Shown: positions 35,317-44,387, counted from the first letter of the stretch. The stretch is 47,939 nt of DNA from Verrucomicrobiota bacterium (GCA_016235585.1 JACRJY010000125.1:1-47939), one strand, 5' to 3'. Notes: generated by a model from the sequence alone, not told the origin. A program made the numbers and translations.

Positions 35317-36405
35317 TCACAGCTTCCGATGATCCGCCGCCGGGATGGCGATGTCCTTCGGCGCTTCCACGAGCAGGCGTTTCACGTCGGCCACGAAGCG
35401 GCGCACGTCGTCCTCGGTCGTGTCCCACGCGCACATGAGGCGGCAGCCGCCCTGGCCGATGAAGGTGTAGAATTTCCAGCCCGCCGCCCGCAGCGCGAGG
35501 ATGACGTGCGGCGGCAGTTCGGCAAAGACGGCGTTGGCCTGCACCGGGAAAAGGATTTTCACCTCGGGAATTTCCCGCAGGAGGCCGCCGAGCAGCGCGG
35601 CCATCGCGTTGGCCTGCGCGGCGTGCCGCAGCCACGCGCCGTCGCGCAGCATCCCCACCCACGGGGCGGAGAGGAAGCGCATCTTGGAGGCGAGCTGGCC
35701 GGCCTGCTTGCAGCGGTAGTCGAACTCGCGCGCCAGCTCGCGGTTGAAGAAGACCACGGCGTCGCCCACGTGCGTGCCGTTCTTGGTGCCGCCGAAGCAG
35801 AGCACGTCCACGCCCGCCTGCCAGGTGATTTCCTTGGGCTTCACGCCGAGCGCGGCGACGGCGTTGGCGAAGCGCGCGCCATCCATGTGCAGTTTCAGAT
35901 TGAACTGCTTGCACTTCGCCCAGATTGATTTGATTTCCTCGACGGAATAAACGGTGCCCAGCTCCGTCGCCTGCGTGATGCTCACGGCGCGGGGCTTGGG
36001 GTAATGGATGTCGGTGCGTTTCTTCACGAGGCGCTCGATGCCGGCGGGGTCAATCTTTCCATTCGCACCGGGGACGAGCAGCATCTTGGTGCCGTTGGAG
36101 AAAAACTCCGGCGCGCCGCACTCGTCGGTTTCCACGTGCGCCGTCTCGTGGCAGAGGATGCTGTGATACGACTGGCAGAGCGAGGCGAGCGAGAGCGAAT
36201 TGGCGGCCGTGCCGTTGAAGACAAAGAAGACCTCGCAATCCATCTCGAACACTTCGCGGAGCAGGTCGGCGGCGCGCTGTGTCCACGGGTCGTCGCCGTA
36301 GCCGGGCGTGTGGCCGCGGTTGGCCTCGGCGAGGGCGGCCCAGGCTTCGGGGCAGATGCCAGCGTAGTTGTCGCTGGCGAAGTGGCGGGGCGGGCTTGGA
36401 TTCAT
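35317..36405 (-). CDS. Threonine aldolase (low-specificity, PLP-dependent)
   Basis: Encodes 362 residues. The fold-type I PLP enzyme motifs are ASDNYAGICPEAW (N-terminal), VFNGTAANSLSLASL, ETAHVETDECGAPEF (stacking His), LHMDGARFANA (Asp binding the PLP ring) and CFGGTKNGTHVGDAVVFF (Schiff-base Lys). It cleaves threonine to glycine and acetaldehyde; beta-phenylserine or similar substrates are possible for close relatives. The ATG at 36405 follows a promoter 9 nt upstream. A 32-nt part of its 3' region is duplicated at 34733-34764, beyond the two small genes behind it. The gene itself is complete. Confidence 0.9.
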   Translation of the reverse strand: MNPSPPRHFASDNYAGICPEAWAALAEANRGHTPGYGDDPWTQRAADLLREVFEMDCEVFFVFNGTAANSLSLASLCQSYHSILCHETAHVETDECGAPEFFSNGTKMLLVPGANGKIDPAGIERLVKKRTDIHYPKPRAVSITQATELGTVYSVEEIKSIWAKCKQFNLKLHMDGARFANAVAALGVKPKEITWQAGVDVLCFGGTKNGTHVGDAVVFFNRELAREFDYRCKQAGQLASKMRFLSAPWVGMLRDGAWLRHAAQANAMAALLGGLLREIPEVKILFPVQANAVFAELPPHVILALRAAGWKFYTFIGQGGCRLMCAWDTTEDDVRRFVADVKRLLVEAPKDIAIPAADHRKL

Positions 36406-36414
36406 GTCGGCAGG

Positions 36415-36443
36415 GGCATATCGCGGCGGGTGAAGGCTGGCAA
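36415..36443 (-). promoter_or_regulatory. Promoter of the threonine aldolase gene
   Basis: On the minus strand: TTGCCA, a 17-nt spacer and TATGCC, 9 nt before the ATG at 36405. The -10 box is weak but the spacing is exact. Confidence 0.4.
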
Positions 36444-36458
36444 CCATTTATTCCCGGA

Positions 36459-36521
36459 GTTCGATTGAGAGGCGGCCGCTTTGCCGTTTGTCCGTGTGTT
36501 TCAACGAGGTTCAAAATCGCC
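36459..36521 (+). repeat. 63-bp dispersed repeat, copy 1
   Basis: Starts GTTCGATTGAGAGGCGG and ends CAAAATCGCC. It matches 37799-37861 at 54 of 63 positions in the same orientation. The two copies flank the MBL-fold gene. Translated on the minus strand both give KRPPLNRT. The rest of the 192-bp spacer (36406-36597) shows only the aldolase promoter. Confidence 0.85.
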
Positions 36522-36597
36522 ACTTCAGCGGCAACCCCCACGACCCGGTGATGGTGAACTTCCGGGCACAGGGCTTCTGCGGCCTGCCGGGCAAATC

Positions 36598-37761
36598 CTA
36601 CCGCGTGAACGCCACCAGTTCGTCCGTGATCAGGAAATCCTCACCCCACAGCATCGGCATCATCTGCCGCTGGTCAAATGCCTCGCGATTGCCGCCGATC
36701 ATCAGGTAGCCCGTGCGGTTGCCGCCGAAGCCGTGCAGCATCTCGTATTCGTGCAGCGGCAGGCGGAACACCGGCTTCAACGTCTTGAGCGCCGCCGACA
36801 TCGCCCGGTCGCCCTGGAACTGGCCGAGCGACATCCGCATGTTCGGCTTGAAGCCCAGCGCCACTCCGCGCCGCAGCCACTCGTCGGCGGGCACGTGGTT
36901 TTCGCCGCAGGTGATGAACGTGATGCCGGCGAGCTTGAAAAGATAACAGATTGTCTCCGAATCCTGCGCCGGGTTTTCCTTGTTCGGCATGCCGTCGCGT
37001 TCGGTGCCCTTGCCGTTCGGCTCGTTGCGCGAGAACTGCGTGCCGAGAAACGTGAACATCTCCACTGGCCCGAACCGTTGCACCTTGCCGAACTCGGGCA
37101 CGGTGATCTTGTCCGCGAAATCCTTCCAGATCAGTTTCAACTGCGCCGGCCCGATGACCGTCTTGCCCTGCGCCGCCAGCCGTTTCGCCAGCGAATAATC
37201 GGAATGATCATGGTGCCGGTGCGTGCTGAAGGAAACATCCACGAGCTTTGCAAGCCGGTCGCGCTGGTCGGGCCGCCAGTAAAAGCCGCTGCCGTATTCG
37301 TCGCGCGTCTCCGGCTCGCCGCCGTTGTTGATCGGCCCCTGCGCGAATTCGACGGCCACCGTGCCCCGTGTCGTCTTGAACACCCACGGTGATGAGTAGA
37401 ATTTGAACGCATGGACTCCGTTCGTGACCTTCGTGCGCTCCAGCTTGTCGAGTCCGGCGTCCACGCGCTTGAGGTAAAACTCGTGCAGCGGCTTGAGCTT
37501 CGCCCTCTCCGCGTCCGTCCAGCCCTTGCGGATCTGCACGCTCACGTGGCGGTCGAGCGACGCCATGATCGCCGCACGCTGGTCGCCAAACTCCCACCGT
37601 GGCGGGTAGGCTTCCATGGCCCGCGCGATTTCCGCGAGCGACATCGCTTCGGAAACCGGGACGGAAAGTTTCACAGTCAGAACCTTGCCCGGCTCGGGGC
37701 TTTGAGCCAAAGCTGACACCACAGCCATGAAAACAATCAGGCATTGTCCGCGCGATTTCAC
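36598..37761 (-). CDS. Secreted metallo-beta-lactamase-fold hydrolase
   Basis: Encodes 387 residues. A signal peptide (KSRGQCLIVFMAVVSALAQ) is followed by a helical segment of about 130 residues and an MBL domain with the metal motif THRHHDHSDY (HxHxDH), further ligands in ITFITCGENHV, and PLHEYEMLHGFGG near the C-terminus. The closest theme is the UlaG/RomA-like (lactonase/phospholipase) branch, but the substrate is unknown. A GTG at 37761 is the only start that gives a proper signal peptide; the longer frame reads through the 63-bp dispersed repeat. The gene is bracketed by two direct copies of that repeat. Confidence 0.75.
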   Translation of the reverse strand: MKSRGQCLIVFMAVVSALAQSPEPGKVLTVKLSVPVSEAMSLAEIARAMEAYPPRWEFGDQRAAIMASLDRHVSVQIRKGWTDAERAKLKPLHEFYLKRVDAGLDKLERTKVTNGVHAFKFYSSPWVFKTTRGTVAVEFAQGPINNGGEPETRDEYGSGFYWRPDQRDRLAKLVDVSFSTHRHHDHSDYSLAKRLAAQGKTVIGPAQLKLIWKDFADKITVPEFGKVQRFGPVEMFTFLGTQFSRNEPNGKGTERDGMPNKENPAQDSETICYLFKLAGITFITCGENHVPADEWLRRGVALGFKPNMRMSLGQFQGDRAMSAALKTLKPVFRLPLHEYEMLHGFGGNRTGYLMIGGNREAFDQRQMMPMLWGEDFLITDELVAFTR

Positions 37762-37798
37762 ATGGCCATCTTTAAGCGGTCCTGCCTGCGGTGCAAGG

Positions 37799-37861
37799 GT
37801 TCGATTGAGAGGCGGACGCTTTGCGGCTTGCCTGCGTGTTTCAACGAGGCCAAAAATCGCC
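37799..37861 (+). repeat. 63-bp dispersed repeat, copy 2
   Basis: Matches 36459-36521 with 9 differences. It lies in the 235-bp spacer between the divergent MBL and AraC genes. Just after it, a 27-codon frame (ATG 37882 to TAG 37965, MKHFLVSAGLTIGALLILADV...) looks like a lone signal peptide and may be a gene remnant; I do not call it a gene. Confidence 0.85.
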
Positions 37862-37996
37862 CCATACCTTTGCCGATGCACATGAAGCACTTTCTCGTCT
37901 CTGCTGGCTTGACCATTGGAGCGCTCCTCATTCTCGCTGACGTGAGGATGCCCAAGCTTGCCTAGCAATAAACCCTTCATCCAGAAATCGAAGTTC

Positions 37997-38989
37997 ATGA
38001 ATCCGGAGACACGCGACCTGCTGGCTTACCTGCACCGGCAAAAGCACGAGACCTTTCCAGTGCGGCGTATTGACGGGCGGCGCTACCTCGCGCGGGAATT
38101 TCCGGCGGAGCTGCCCCTGCTGCTTTCACTTCAGGAATATCCCGGCTATCGCCGGATGGTCGGCGAAAACTGGATGCACTGGCATGATTATTATGAGCTT
38201 TTTGTCGCGTTGAGCGGCCACGGCGAATGGAGGTGTGGAAACACCCGGCTCCCCTTCAGCACTGGTGACGTGGTGCTCACCGATCCGCTGAAAATCCACG
38301 GCGTGCTGGAAATGGAGGCGTCCCACACGGCGCTCGTGATTGTATTTCATGCCGGGGCGGTGGCCCCGTCGGGCGCGGCCTTGGATCGAAGTTTTTTGTC
38401 CGCCTGGGATCGGCGTTCGGAGAAAATTCTGCCCCGGTTGCGTGGAGAAGATCCGCTGGCCGGCGCCGTGCATGGGGCCATTTTACGGCTGGCGCGGGCA
38501 TGGTTTGACGAAAAACCGTCCGAGGCCCGTTTGATGCGGTTGAAGGTTGAATTCATCCAGATGCTTTTTCAATTGAGCCGGAGTTTTGGTTCGGGCGGTC
38601 AGCTCGAAGGCGAGTCCGTTACTCTGCGATCCCAGCGTGAAGCCCGGCTCCGTTCCGCCTTGGAATATCTCGCGCGCCACTGTCACCGCTCCCTGTCCCA
38701 GCCGGAAGTGGCCCGCGCTGTGGGCATGAGCGCGGGCCGTTTTCGCGCATTCTTCAAGCAGACCACGGGCTGGGGTTTCACGGACTATCTGCGCGATTTG
38801 CGGCTGGAACGCGCCGCCCGGTTGTTGCGTGAAACAGCGGAGAGCGTGGCCGCCGTCGCCGACATGACGGGGTTCGCCGATCAAAGCCACCTCCAGCGAT
38901 CCTTCAAGGCGAAGCATGGAATCTCGCCGCTGGCCTACCGGGTGCATCATCTCGAGGGCAAGGCGGCGATCGAATTATACAAAAAATAG
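37997..38989 (+). CDS. AraC-family transcriptional regulator
   Basis: Encodes 330 residues. The N-terminal cupin-like sensor domain contains WHDYYELFVALSGHGEW and FSTGDVVLTDPLKIHGV (about 60-110). The C-terminal AraC DNA-binding domain has two helix-turn-helix units (LSQPEVARAVGMSAGRFRAFFKQ and SVAAVADMTGFADQSHLQRSFK, followed by GISPLAYR). The cupin suggests a sugar or similar small-molecule signal. The ATG at 37997 was chosen over an in-frame start 13 codons upstream. It is followed 72 bp later, same strand, by the large secreted protein, which may be its target. Confidence 0.88.
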   Translation: MNPETRDLLAYLHRQKHETFPVRRIDGRRYLAREFPAELPLLLSLQEYPGYRRMVGENWMHWHDYYELFVALSGHGEWRCGNTRLPFSTGDVVLTDPLKIHGVLEMEASHTALVIVFHAGAVAPSGAALDRSFLSAWDRRSEKILPRLRGEDPLAGAVHGAILRLARAWFDEKPSEARLMRLKVEFIQMLFQLSRSFGSGGQLEGESVTLRSQREARLRSALEYLARHCHRSLSQPEVARAVGMSAGRFRAFFKQTTGWGFTDYLRDLRLERAARLLRETAESVAAVADMTGFADQSHLQRSFKAKHGISPLAYRVHHLEGKAAIELYKK

Positions 38990-39061
38990 GTCAGAATGTT
39001 CAATCCTTCCGCCGGGCGGCCTGTGGTAGGTTTCGCACAACCCAAAAGGCGCCATGCGCCA

Positions 39062-42000
39062 ATGAACACCATGAAACTCTATCTTCTCGTTGCGGCGATG
39101 CTCCTCGCCTTCACCGCCGGCAGTTCTGCCCAGCCTGCGGTTCCCGAATCGCCCTCGATCTGGCGCGAGGTGACGGGCGTCACCAACAGCGTTTTCGTCG
39201 GTGGTGTCGGCAGCAGCCCCGTCCACACCCGGCCGCACGTGCCGGCCTTTCGCACCAGCGCGGACGGACGCGTGGGGCTGCGCGTGAAAGGTTCGGCGGA
39301 GTTCTGCCTGATGATGCCGGAGAAATTGACGAATTACGCGCTGCTCAACCCCGCCAGTTCCTACATCATGAGCGCGACGAACTATAAATTCCTCGACGGA
39401 TATTCCACCTCCGCCGCGCACGCGACCAATTTCTTCACCAACGCCGTCGGCCAGGGCAACATCAGCCATTGCGCGCTTTACGACCCCACTCCCGCCATGA
39501 ACACGGCGGGCGAAATCACGAACCCCACCGCGGTCAATGGCGAGGATGTTTATAATCTGAAAGTGCTGGTCATTTACAGCTATGCCAGCGCGCCGGCCCG
39601 GGTGCAGATTTTCGTCACGCCCGTGCAGGTGGTCGTGACCAACGCCAAGGCGTCCAATGCGTTCATCCGCTCGATTACCAAGACCGGCCCGACGGTCGGC
39701 GGGCCGGTGTTCACCTTCGGCGACGAGATGTTCGAGCCGGTCATCGTTGGTGACGGACGCCTGCTCGTCCTGCGCGTGAGCGGGGCGCAACTGCCATGGA
39801 CTGACCCGGATACCGGGCTGCCCAAGGCAGCGCAAGGCACCGACATTGCTTACTGTTATTACGTGGATGATGGCACCACCAATACCCTGCCCGCCAACCC
39901 GACGAAATGGACCAACATCATTCCCATCACGCACGCCCCCTACGATTCGCGCATCAATGCCAAGTTCGGATTCGCGATGGCCCCGTTCCGCGACGCCGAG
40001 GGCAGTCTTATTCCCGACGGCGAAGACCTCGGCGGCACTTACCCGTGGATGGATCGCCAGGCCAAGAACCTCTTTTTCACCGCCGTGGGCGACACGCTGC
40101 ACTACAAGATTGTCAATGGCGGGGTGACGAACTGGGACAACGGCCGTTATCCACAAAGAGGCACGCTTGACGAGACCCCGAATTATGACCCTGCCTTGGG
40201 AGAGGATGGAGGGAATACACGCGGCGTCTGTTTCGCCGGCCTGTGGAGCCACGGAAAAATTGTGATGATTGACAACCTCAACAACGACATGGATTACGCC
40301 GTTTGGGACGCCACCTTCCCGTCCGGTTCGCAGCGCATGGTGGAATTGTTTCAGCCCAACAGCGGCCCCACCGGCATCGAGTCGGGCGAGCTACGCCTCG
40401 GCGCGGGCCGCGCCAACAACCGGCTTCCGCCCGGCGACAACATCAACACCACCATTCTCGATTCGCTGGAAAACATCTTCAATTACAAGCCCTACGCGGT
40501 GCCGCTGACCATCCGCGACGTCGTGTGGCCGTTGAGCAACGGCAAGCAGAGCGATGACCTGGTGTTCGATGACTATGTGGATCCCGACGCCTTCATCGTC
40601 GCCAGCATGGCGGGTCTCGTGACGTTTGATTTCACCGCGACGAACACCACCACGCGGAAGCTTCTCATCTACCACAGCGGCTGGAACAACACCACCCACG
40701 CCTTCAGCCAGCCGGTGAGGCTGCAAAACGCCGCCACCACCACCACGAACCGCTGGATTGTGCCCAAGCACGGCTTGATGATCGGCAATGGCCGGCTCGA
40801 ACCGGTGGCGGCTGGCGGCGTTTACGGGAAAGGCTACTGGATGGATGGCAGCATCGGCCTGCAGTTCAGCGTGACCAACCAGCCACAGAACATCTCTACC
40901 AACAACTGGTATGTCGGCCTCTTCGTGGACTGCCGTTTCACCAACGACACCACGGAGCGGTTGTTGCTGACATTCCCCGACCGCACCGCCATTTCGTTGA
41001 ACGGGCGCAACCAAATTTTCTACCGCGACGCCAACGGCGAGGTGCTCAACAAGATCTCCCTCCCGCTGCCCAAAACCAACGCACCCCCAACCGCGCTGGA
41101 TGATCTGCTCCCCGACACCGGCTGGGCGCATCTGGCCTTTCAAGTCCGCAAGGCGGGCACGGAGGTGGATTTCTACCTCGACGGGCTGCTCTACAATCGC
41201 TGGCGCGATCTTTACTCCTCATTGTTCCAGATGACGCCGGGCAATCTCACCCTTGGCCAGACCAACGCGACGCTCACCAACGCGTTTCGCGGCTGGGTGG
41301 ACGACTTCAAGGTGCTGGCCCACGCCGTGGATTTCGAGACGGCCTGCAATCACGCCGGCGGCACGCTCATCGGCCTGCCCGCCGCCTACGCCGGCGAATG
41401 GAAGACCAACTTTGCCAGCCGCTTCCCCACTTGGGCGCATCAGGAAATCAGCCAGACGCTCACCAACAATGGCAAGACCAACTATCCGCTCTACGCCAGC
41501 TATCACGATTACCGCACCGACAAGGGCGTGCATCGCGGCAACATTCCAGCGGGGACGGTTTCGCTGCGGCAAAACATTCATTTCCCCGAAGGCCCGCTCT
41601 TCCACAACGCCCCGCGCCCGCACTCGGCGGCCAATACTTTCTGCACCACCTGTCATCACAGCAGTGCCGACGGCGGCCTCGATCTCACCGCCATCACTCT
41701 GGATTCCTCGTTGACCGCCGTCCAAGACGACCGCCGCCAGCCGATGCAGCCGTTCCGGCGCGTGTTCGGAAGGATACCCGCCGGCCTCGTGCCGACGACC
41801 GGCCTGCCAACCGTCGTCACCAACCTCCCGGCGGCGGGCAAGGTGATTGATGAGTGGACCATGCCCGTCTCCAACGCCGTCCCGGTGGTGAAGTCCATAA
41901 CGCTGGTGGATGCCAGCACGAGGCTCGATCTGATGCAACTGACGAACGGAGCCGTGGTGGATCCGGCCCGGCTCGGAACCAGCAACCTCACTTTCCGCGC

Positions 42001-42778
42001 CAACCTGGACAGCGCGCAGGGCAGCGTGACATTGAAATATGACAATTATGCGAACAAAACCAAAAGCCGCCCGCCCTACACGGCCTTTGGCAACACGAAC
42101 AGCCCTTACGTCGGCAGCAATCTCGTTGTGGGCGCGCACACCATAAAAGCTTGGCCCCAGTCCGGTGCCACTTCTTCCGTTAGCTTCACCGTGACCGGCA
42201 GCGTGGCCCGCGTCGTGGCGGGCTACAGCAACGATTTCAAATCCTTCTCGCCCGCGCCCGGCTGGAGCTACGAGTGGAACGCCGCCGGGAGCATCACCAA
42301 TCGTGCCAATTATCGCTTCCTCAACTGGAGTCCAGTCTTGAACCTCTATTCCGCCAATGGCACGCCGTTCCGCCCGGACACCAACAGTCTTTTCGACTAT
42401 GGCCGGCTGACTGCGACCACGGCGAATCCGGGCCAGCAGGCCAGCCTGGCCGGCGGAATTGATCGTTACGCCATCGCTGCCTACCAGGCCAAGTGTCCGG
42501 GCTATTATGGCCTCACCAACAGCTTCGTGACCGACATAGACACCAGCGGCAACGGCGGGCAGATCCTCATTTATACCGACACCGCGGGCGGCTACGTCCA
42601 AAAAACCAACCTGCTCTACGCGGCGGGGACGACGGTGAACTTCAACCTCAACGTGGGCTATCTCCAAACTGGTGACACCATTTATGTCTGCTTCGGGCCG
42701 AACGGCAACGATGGCAGCGATGCCTTCAATCTCGATTTCAACATCATGTTCAAGGAGACGGGCAATCCGCTGCCGTAG
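39062..42778 (+). CDS. Large secreted protein with LamG-like domain and a c-type heme motif
   Basis: Encodes 1238 residues. A signal peptide (MNTMKLYLLVAAMLLAFTAGSSAQ) is followed by a long beta-rich N-terminal region, a concanavalin A/LamG-like domain at about 590-760 (FRGWVDDFKVLAHAVDF), a single CTTCH heme-binding motif at Cys 861-His 865 in AANTFCTTCHHSSADGG, and beta-sandwich segments to the end. It is rich in Thr and Asn and poor in Lys, as exported adhesive or degradative proteins of this phylum often are. No catalytic motif was recognised and I know no characterised homologue. Alternative start ATG 39071. It has no C-terminal membrane anchor or obvious sorting signal. Confidence 0.75.
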   Translation: MNTMKLYLLVAAMLLAFTAGSSAQPAVPESPSIWREVTGVTNSVFVGGVGSSPVHTRPHVPAFRTSADGRVGLRVKGSAEFCLMMPEKLTNYALLNPASSYIMSATNYKFLDGYSTSAAHATNFFTNAVGQGNISHCALYDPTPAMNTAGEITNPTAVNGEDVYNLKVLVIYSYASAPARVQIFVTPVQVVVTNAKASNAFIRSITKTGPTVGGPVFTFGDEMFEPVIVGDGRLLVLRVSGAQLPWTDPDTGLPKAAQGTDIAYCYYVDDGTTNTLPANPTKWTNIIPITHAPYDSRINAKFGFAMAPFRDAEGSLIPDGEDLGGTYPWMDRQAKNLFFTAVGDTLHYKIVNGGVTNWDNGRYPQRGTLDETPNYDPALGEDGGNTRGVCFAGLWSHGKIVMIDNLNNDMDYAVWDATFPSGSQRMVELFQPNSGPTGIESGELRLGAGRANNRLPPGDNINTTILDSLENIFNYKPYAVPLTIRDVVWPLSNGKQSDDLVFDDYVDPDAFIVASMAGLVTFDFTATNTTTRKLLIYHSGWNNTTHAFSQPVRLQNAATTTTNRWIVPKHGLMIGNGRLEPVAAGGVYGKGYWMDGSIGLQFSVTNQPQNISTNNWYVGLFVDCRFTNDTTERLLLTFPDRTAISLNGRNQIFYRDANGEVLNKISLPLPKTNAPPTALDDLLPDTGWAHLAFQVRKAGTEVDFYLDGLLYNRWRDLYSSLFQMTPGNLTLGQTNATLTNAFRGWVDDFKVLAHAVDFETACNHAGGTLIGLPAAYAGEWKTNFASRFPTWAHQEISQTLTNNGKTNYPLYASYHDYRTDKGVHRGNIPAGTVSLRQNIHFPEGPLFHNAPRPHSAANTFCTTCHHSSADGGLDLTAITLDSSLTAVQDDRRQPMQPFRRVFGRIPAGLVPTTGLPTVVTNLPAAGKVIDEWTMPVSNAVPVVKSITLVDASTRLDLMQLTNGAVVDPARLGTSNLTFRANLDSAQGSVTLKYDNYANKTKSRPPYTAFGNTNSPYVGSNLVVGAHTIKAWPQSGATSSVSFTVTGSVARVVAGYSNDFKSFSPAPGWSYEWNAAGSITNRANYRFLNWSPVLNLYSANGTPFRPDTNSLFDYGRLTATTANPGQQASLAGGIDRYAIAAYQAKCPGYYGLTNSFVTDIDTSGNGGQILIYTDTAGGYVQKTNLLYAAGTTVNFNLNVGYLQTGDTIYVCFGPNGNDGSDAFNLDFNIMFKETGNPLP

Positions 42779-42782
42779 CGCC

Positions 42783-42799
42783 TGCCGCTTCGGCATGAT
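42783..42799 (+). terminator. Possible weak terminator
   Basis: TGCCG-CTT-CGGCA (42783-42795) followed by TGATTT, 5 nt after the stop of the large secreted protein. The stem is short and the T-run poor. Confidence 0.35.
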
Positions 42800-42920
42800 T
42801 TAGATCGCTCCGCGTGGCGGGTTCAGGCTGCGTCATTTCAGCGTGTGCATCCGTGGTGGTTGAACGCTGACTTGACCCGTGTGCCTTCCCGTTCCAAACT
42901 CGAAGCACGAAACAACCTGT

Positions 42921-44387
42921 ATGTGGGGCCGCCTTTTCACACTCCTCGCCGTGCTTGGTTTCCATTGCATTTCCATTGGAGAGCAGCGTGCCGGGTCTGA
43001 ACCAGTTACCGTCAAATCATCCAAGCCCAACATCGTCCTCATTCTCGCGGACGATCTCGGCTGGGCCGATCTTGGCTGCTACGGCGCGGATTTGCACGAG
43101 ACGCCGAACATTGACCGGCTCGCCAAGGAGAGCGTGCGTTTCACCCAAGCTTACGCGATGTCCGTCTGCTCGCCGACGCGCGCGGCGCTGATGACGGGCA
43201 AACATGCGGCGCGCGCGCACATCACCATCTGGGCCGAGGGCTCATTGAAGGGGCCGCAAAATCGCAAGCTCTTCCAGGCCGATTCGCTCCACGATTTGCC
43301 GCACTCGGAGACAACACTCGCCAAGCATCTTCACGATGCGGGTTATCTCACGGTGCTGGTCGGCAAGTGGCACCTCGGCGGCGCGGATCATTTTCCCGAA
43401 ACGCACGGCTTCGACGTGAACATCGGCGGCACGCACTGGGGTGCGCCGCAGACTTTTTGGTGGCCCTACAGCGGCACCGGACGCTTCGGTTCGGAGTATC
43501 GTTATGTGCCGCATCTCGAATTCGGCCAGCCGGGCGAATACCTCACCGACCGCCTGACGGACGAGGCGCTGAAGGTCATTGACCGCGCGGGCGGCAAACC
43601 ATTTTTCCTCTACCTCGCCCATCATGCGCCGCACACGCCCATCGAGGCGAAGGCGGATGATGTGAAACATTTTGCGTCGAAGCTCAAGCCCGGCCTGAAT
43701 CATCAGAACGCCGTTTATGCCGCGATGGTCAAGAGCCTCGATGAAAGTGTCGGCCGCGTGCTCGCACGTCTGAAAATGCGCGGCCTCGAACAAAACACCA
43801 TCGTCATCTTCACCAGCGACAACGGCGGCTACATCGGCATGGATCGGCGTGCAGGCCAGAACGTGCCCGTGACGAGCAACGCGCCGCTGCGCTCGGGCAA
43901 AGGCTCGCTCTACGAGGGTGGCATCCGCGTGCCGCTCATCGTTCGCTGGCCGGGCGTCACGCCACGCGGAGTCGAGTGCGACGAGCCGGTCGTGCTGATG
44001 GATTTGTTTCACACTCTCCGCGACTCTGGGGCGCTGGCCTCCGGCCCGGCAAGCATTGCCGACGGTATTGACCTTGCGCCGCTCCTGAAAAATCCCGCGA
44101 CGAAACTCAATCGCGACGCGCTGTTCTTCCACTACCCGCACTATTACGAGACCACCACGCCCGTCAGCGCCGTGCGCGCGGGCGACTGGAAGCTGCTGGA
44201 GTATCTCGAAGACAACCGCGTCGAGTTGTTCAACCTCAAGGACGACCCGGCGGAAAAAACCGACCTCGCGGCACGACAGACAGACAAAGCCAGCGACCTT
44301 CGCCAGCGCCTCCACGCGTGGCGCGAGTCCGTCGGCGCGGCAATGCCGAAGGCGAACCCGGTTTTTCGCGGCGGGAAAAAGAAATAG
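42921..44387 (+). CDS. Secreted sulfatase (arylsulfatase A-like)
   Basis: Encodes 488 residues. A signal segment (MWGRLFTLLAVLGFHCISIG) is followed by the sulfatase alkaline-phosphatase-like fold. NIVLILADDLGWADLGCYG binds the metal, and the signature CSPTRAALMTGKHAARAH carries the Cys (residue 83) converted to formylglycine by a maturase. GKWHLGG, HHAPHTP and IFTSDNGG complete the active site. It removes sulfate esters from sulfated polysaccharides or similar, in keeping with a polysaccharide-degrading lifestyle. The ATG at 42921 was preferred to one 14 codons upstream. The 142-bp gap before it shows nothing beyond the weak terminator. Confidence 0.92.
   Translation: MWGRLFTLLAVLGFHCISIGEQRAGSEPVTVKSSKPNIVLILADDLGWADLGCYGADLHETPNIDRLAKESVRFTQAYAMSVCSPTRAALMTGKHAARAHITIWAEGSLKGPQNRKLFQADSLHDLPHSETTLAKHLHDAGYLTVLVGKWHLGGADHFPETHGFDVNIGGTHWGAPQTFWWPYSGTGRFGSEYRYVPHLEFGQPGEYLTDRLTDEALKVIDRAGGKPFFLYLAHHAPHTPIEAKADDVKHFASKLKPGLNHQNAVYAAMVKSLDESVGRVLARLKMRGLEQNTIVIFTSDNGGYIGMDRRAGQNVPVTSNAPLRSGKGSLYEGGIRVPLIVRWPGVTPRGVECDEPVVLMDLFHTLRDSGALASGPASIADGIDLAPLLKNPATKLNRDALFFHYPHYYETTTPVSAVRAGDWKLLEYLEDNRVELFNLKDDPAEKTDLAARQTDKASDLRQRLHAWRESVGAAMPKANPVFRGGKKK

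Noticed and set aside
37876-37965. A small membrane-peptide gene (27-29 codons)
   Set aside because: It has no ribosome-binding site or recognisable family and sits beside a dispersed repeat. It may be a remnant of a signal peptide but cannot be supported as a gene.
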